DNA of 8,102 bases, taken from an uncultured Eubacteriales bacterium (lineage in GTDB: Bacteria; Bacillota; Clostridia; Lachnospirales; Lachnospiraceae). Of this stretch, positions 7,194 to 8,102 are shown piece after piece (position 1 is the stretch's first letter; every line of letters starts with the position of its first letter). Under the pieces are notes generated by a model. It had not been told where the DNA came from. It saw nothing but the letters and a program-made list of their open reading frames with translations, and made no database searches. The translations under genes and the position numbers were made by a program. The stretch is taken from contig USSL01000068.1 of assembly GCA_900557175.1 (NCBI GenBank), forward strand, positions 1 through 8,102, in the 5' to 3' direction.

Positions 7194-7202
7194 GGGAGGA
7201 GG
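7194..7202 (+). promoter_or_regulatory. Ribosome binding site fixing the dehydrogenase start
   Basis: GGGAGGAGG sits seven bases before the ATG at 7210. It rules out the in-frame TTG at 7192, which would place this motif inside the coding sequence. Confidence 0.88.
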
Positions 7203-7209
7203 ATTTTTT

Positions 7210-7851
7210 ATGCAGCATTTACGAAGAATGGAAGGCAGAGTTGTTTTATTAACAGGCGGTGGCGGCGGTATCGCAAGAGGTGTCGCGAGAGCTTTTGCCG
7301 ACGAAGGCGCCATCGAAAAGGGCATTGCTCATTTCGGAAAACTCAACGTACTCATTAACAGCGCCCAGACATCCGCATCCGGTTTGACGCTCGTCGAGCA
7401 CACGGAAGCGGATTTTGACAAAGCCATCTACTCCGGTCTGTACGCAACTTTTTTCTATATGAAACATGCCTTTCCTTATTTAAAGGAAACAAAAGGCTCT
7501 GTCATCAACTTTGCGTCCGGCGCCGGCATTTCAGGGAAACCGGGACAGAGCTCATACGCCGCGGCCAAAGAAGGCATCCGCGGTCTTTCCAGAGTTGCCG
7601 CTAATGAATGGGGTATCTACGATATCAATGTCAACGTTGTCCTGCCGCTCGTCATGACAGATAAACTGGCGCAGCGGGGACAGGAAAACCCTGAAATGTT
7701 CAAGAAAAATCTTGATGCCATACCACTCGGCAGATACGGTGACGCTCAAAAAGATATCGGCAAAGTCTGCGTCTTCTTATCAAGCTACGACGCAAAATAT
7801 ATCACCGGCGACACCCTCTTTATCCAGGGCGGCGTAGGCATGAAACCTTGA
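7210..7851 (+). CDS. Short-chain dehydrogenase/reductase with an apparent internal deletion
   Basis: The 213-residue protein is a classical SDR by its catalytic Ser103, Tyr116 and Lys120 (SSYAAAKEG), its Gly-rich TGGGGGIA (15-22), INSAQ (49-53) and the C-terminal ITGDTLFIQGG. Classical SDRs run near 250 residues. The shortfall lies in one place: FADEGA (29-34) runs straight into IEKGIAHFGKLNVLIN, which normally follows about 40 residues later. The missing part should hold strand 2, helix 2 and strand 3, including the residue that selects NAD or NADP. The frame stays open, so this may be a recent in-frame deletion, an assembly error, or an inactive or repurposed protein. The Gly-rich motif ends in Ala where Gly is usual. 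It is transcribed divergently from the mannoside operon; substrate is unknown. The start at 7210 rests on the ribosome site. Confidence 0.85.
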   Translation: MQHLRRMEGRVVLLTGGGGGIARGVARAFADEGAIEKGIAHFGKLNVLINSAQTSASGLTLVEHTEADFDKAIYSGLYATFFYMKHAFPYLKETKGSVINFASGAGISGKPGQSSYAAAKEGIRGLSRVAANEWGIYDINVNVVLPLVMTDKLAQRGQENPEMFKKNLDAIPLGRYGDAQKDIGKVCVFLSSYDAKYITGDTLFIQGGVGMKP

Positions 7852-7917
7852 TAAAATACTCATGAAATAAAGGGTTGCCGACACAGCATATTGGAAACTT
7901 TGTTGCCATTATTTTAC
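7852..7917. other. Short spacer after the dehydrogenase gene
   Basis: I see no gene and no convincing terminator here. The only repeat is a short GTTGCC at 7874 and 7902, which is unremarkable. Confidence 0.6.
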
Positions 7918-8098
7918 GCGCATGGGGCGCCATATCATTTCTAGTGACACGCAGCGCCTTTCTATGAGCGCCGCGCGCTTATGGACGGCATTCGCCAAAA
8001 CTCGCTTCGCTCAAACACGGCTCTGTGCCGTCACTAGCGCAGCGCTCATCACGAAATACTTGCTATCGTCACTGCAAAATGATAGGCCGCCCCTGCGC
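7918..8098. repeat. Large imperfect inverted-repeat element, MITE-like or dispersed structured repeat
   Basis: The two ends of this roughly 181-base non-coding stretch are inverted copies of each other. Pairs from outside inwards are GCGCA 7918-7922 with 8094-8098, GGGGCG 7924-7929 with 8088-8093, TATCATTT 7933-7940 with 8077-8084, AGTGAC 7943-7948 with 8068-8073, ATGAGCGC 7964-7971 with 8042-8049, and GACGGCA 7984-7990 with 8026-8032. The centre holds CTCGCTTCGCTC and a small CGGC/GCCG hairpin. It is much more GC-rich than the dehydrogenase upstream region and has no open frame of note. This is the architecture of a miniature inverted-repeat element or a structured intergenic repeat. The right end is only a few bases from the window edge, so target duplication cannot be checked. 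Confidence 0.65.
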
Positions 8099-8102
8099 TG
8101 AT

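Larger units (their letters stand above)
6750..7209. other. AT-rich divergent intergenic regulatory region
   Basis: This 460-base stretch separates the minus-strand operon from the plus-strand dehydrogenase and holds no credible gene. It is markedly more AT-rich than the flanking coding DNA. It contains a consensus promoter for the dehydrogenase, a weak candidate promoter for the operon, a 22-base palindrome with further ACTTTA words, two adjacent perfect palindromes, and a 10-base-pair inverted repeat in the dehydrogenase leader. I saw no riboswitch, tRNA or convincing catabolite-repression (cre) site. Confidence 0.8.

Noticed and set aside
7192..7209. TTG start for the dehydrogenase
   Set aside because: The codons after it are the ribosome binding site itself; the ATG at 7210 has ideal spacing.
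6750..7209. Catabolite-repression (cre) site or riboswitch
   Set aside because: No sequence close to the cre consensus and no recognisable riboswitch core was found by eye.
7435..7446. Absence of the usual SDR Asn in the NL motif (here SGLYA) as a second defect
   Set aside because: From memory, related clostridial SDRs with INNAQ also carry SGLYA, so this looks like a subfamily trait and not damage.
7143..7467. Minus-strand open frames over the SDR leader and 5' part
   Set aside because: Shadows of the SDR coding strand with low-complexity translation and no ribosome site.
7210..7851. Calling the SDR a frameshifted pseudogene
   Set aside because: The frame is intact from ATG to TGA; the defect is an in-frame internal loss, so it is listed as a CDS with a note.

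Overview
The window looks like a chromosomal carbohydrate-utilisation locus from a low-to-moderate GC Gram-positive gut-type bacterium, most likely a clostridium such as a member of the Lachnospiraceae. This rests on strong AAGGAGG-type ribosome binding sites, a lipoprotein-type solute-binding protein, and a CUT1 sugar transporter encoded without its own ATPase. The taxon is inferred from style and was not confirmed by any search.

Layout. Positions 1-6749 hold one tightly packed six-gene operon on the minus strand, read from right to left: a DUF1861/GT108-like mannoside phosphorylase-type protein (6749-5802), a sugar-binding lipoprotein (5758-4361), two ABC permeases (4289-3393 and 3377-2553), a GH130 mannoside phosphorylase (2541-1462), and a GH2 beta-mannosidase (1462 to the left edge, C-terminus missing). 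An AT-rich divergent intergenic region (6750-7209) carries candidate promoters and several palindromes. A short-chain dehydrogenase gene (7210-7851, plus strand) reads away from the operon. The right end (about 7918-8098) is non-coding and forms a large imperfect inverted repeat resembling a miniature mobile element or a dispersed structured repeat.

How it works together (inference from the families). The lipoprotein captures short beta-mannosides outside the cell and the two permeases import them, using an ATPase encoded elsewhere. In the cytoplasm the GH130 enzyme, and probably the GT108-like protein, split beta-mannosidic bonds with phosphate to give mannose 1-phosphate, while the GH2 enzyme hydrolyses remaining non-reducing-end beta-mannosyl residues. 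No extracellular endo-mannanase, regulator or ATPase is visible. The GT108-like protein hints at beta-1,2-mannosides as the substrate, but linkage cannot be settled from sequence alone.

Points most worth a second look: GT108-like and GH130 enzymes in one transport operon; an SDR that appears to have lost about 40 internal residues of its nucleotide-binding fold in frame; the large inverted-repeat element at the right end; and the palindromes and repeated ACTTTA words between the divergent genes.
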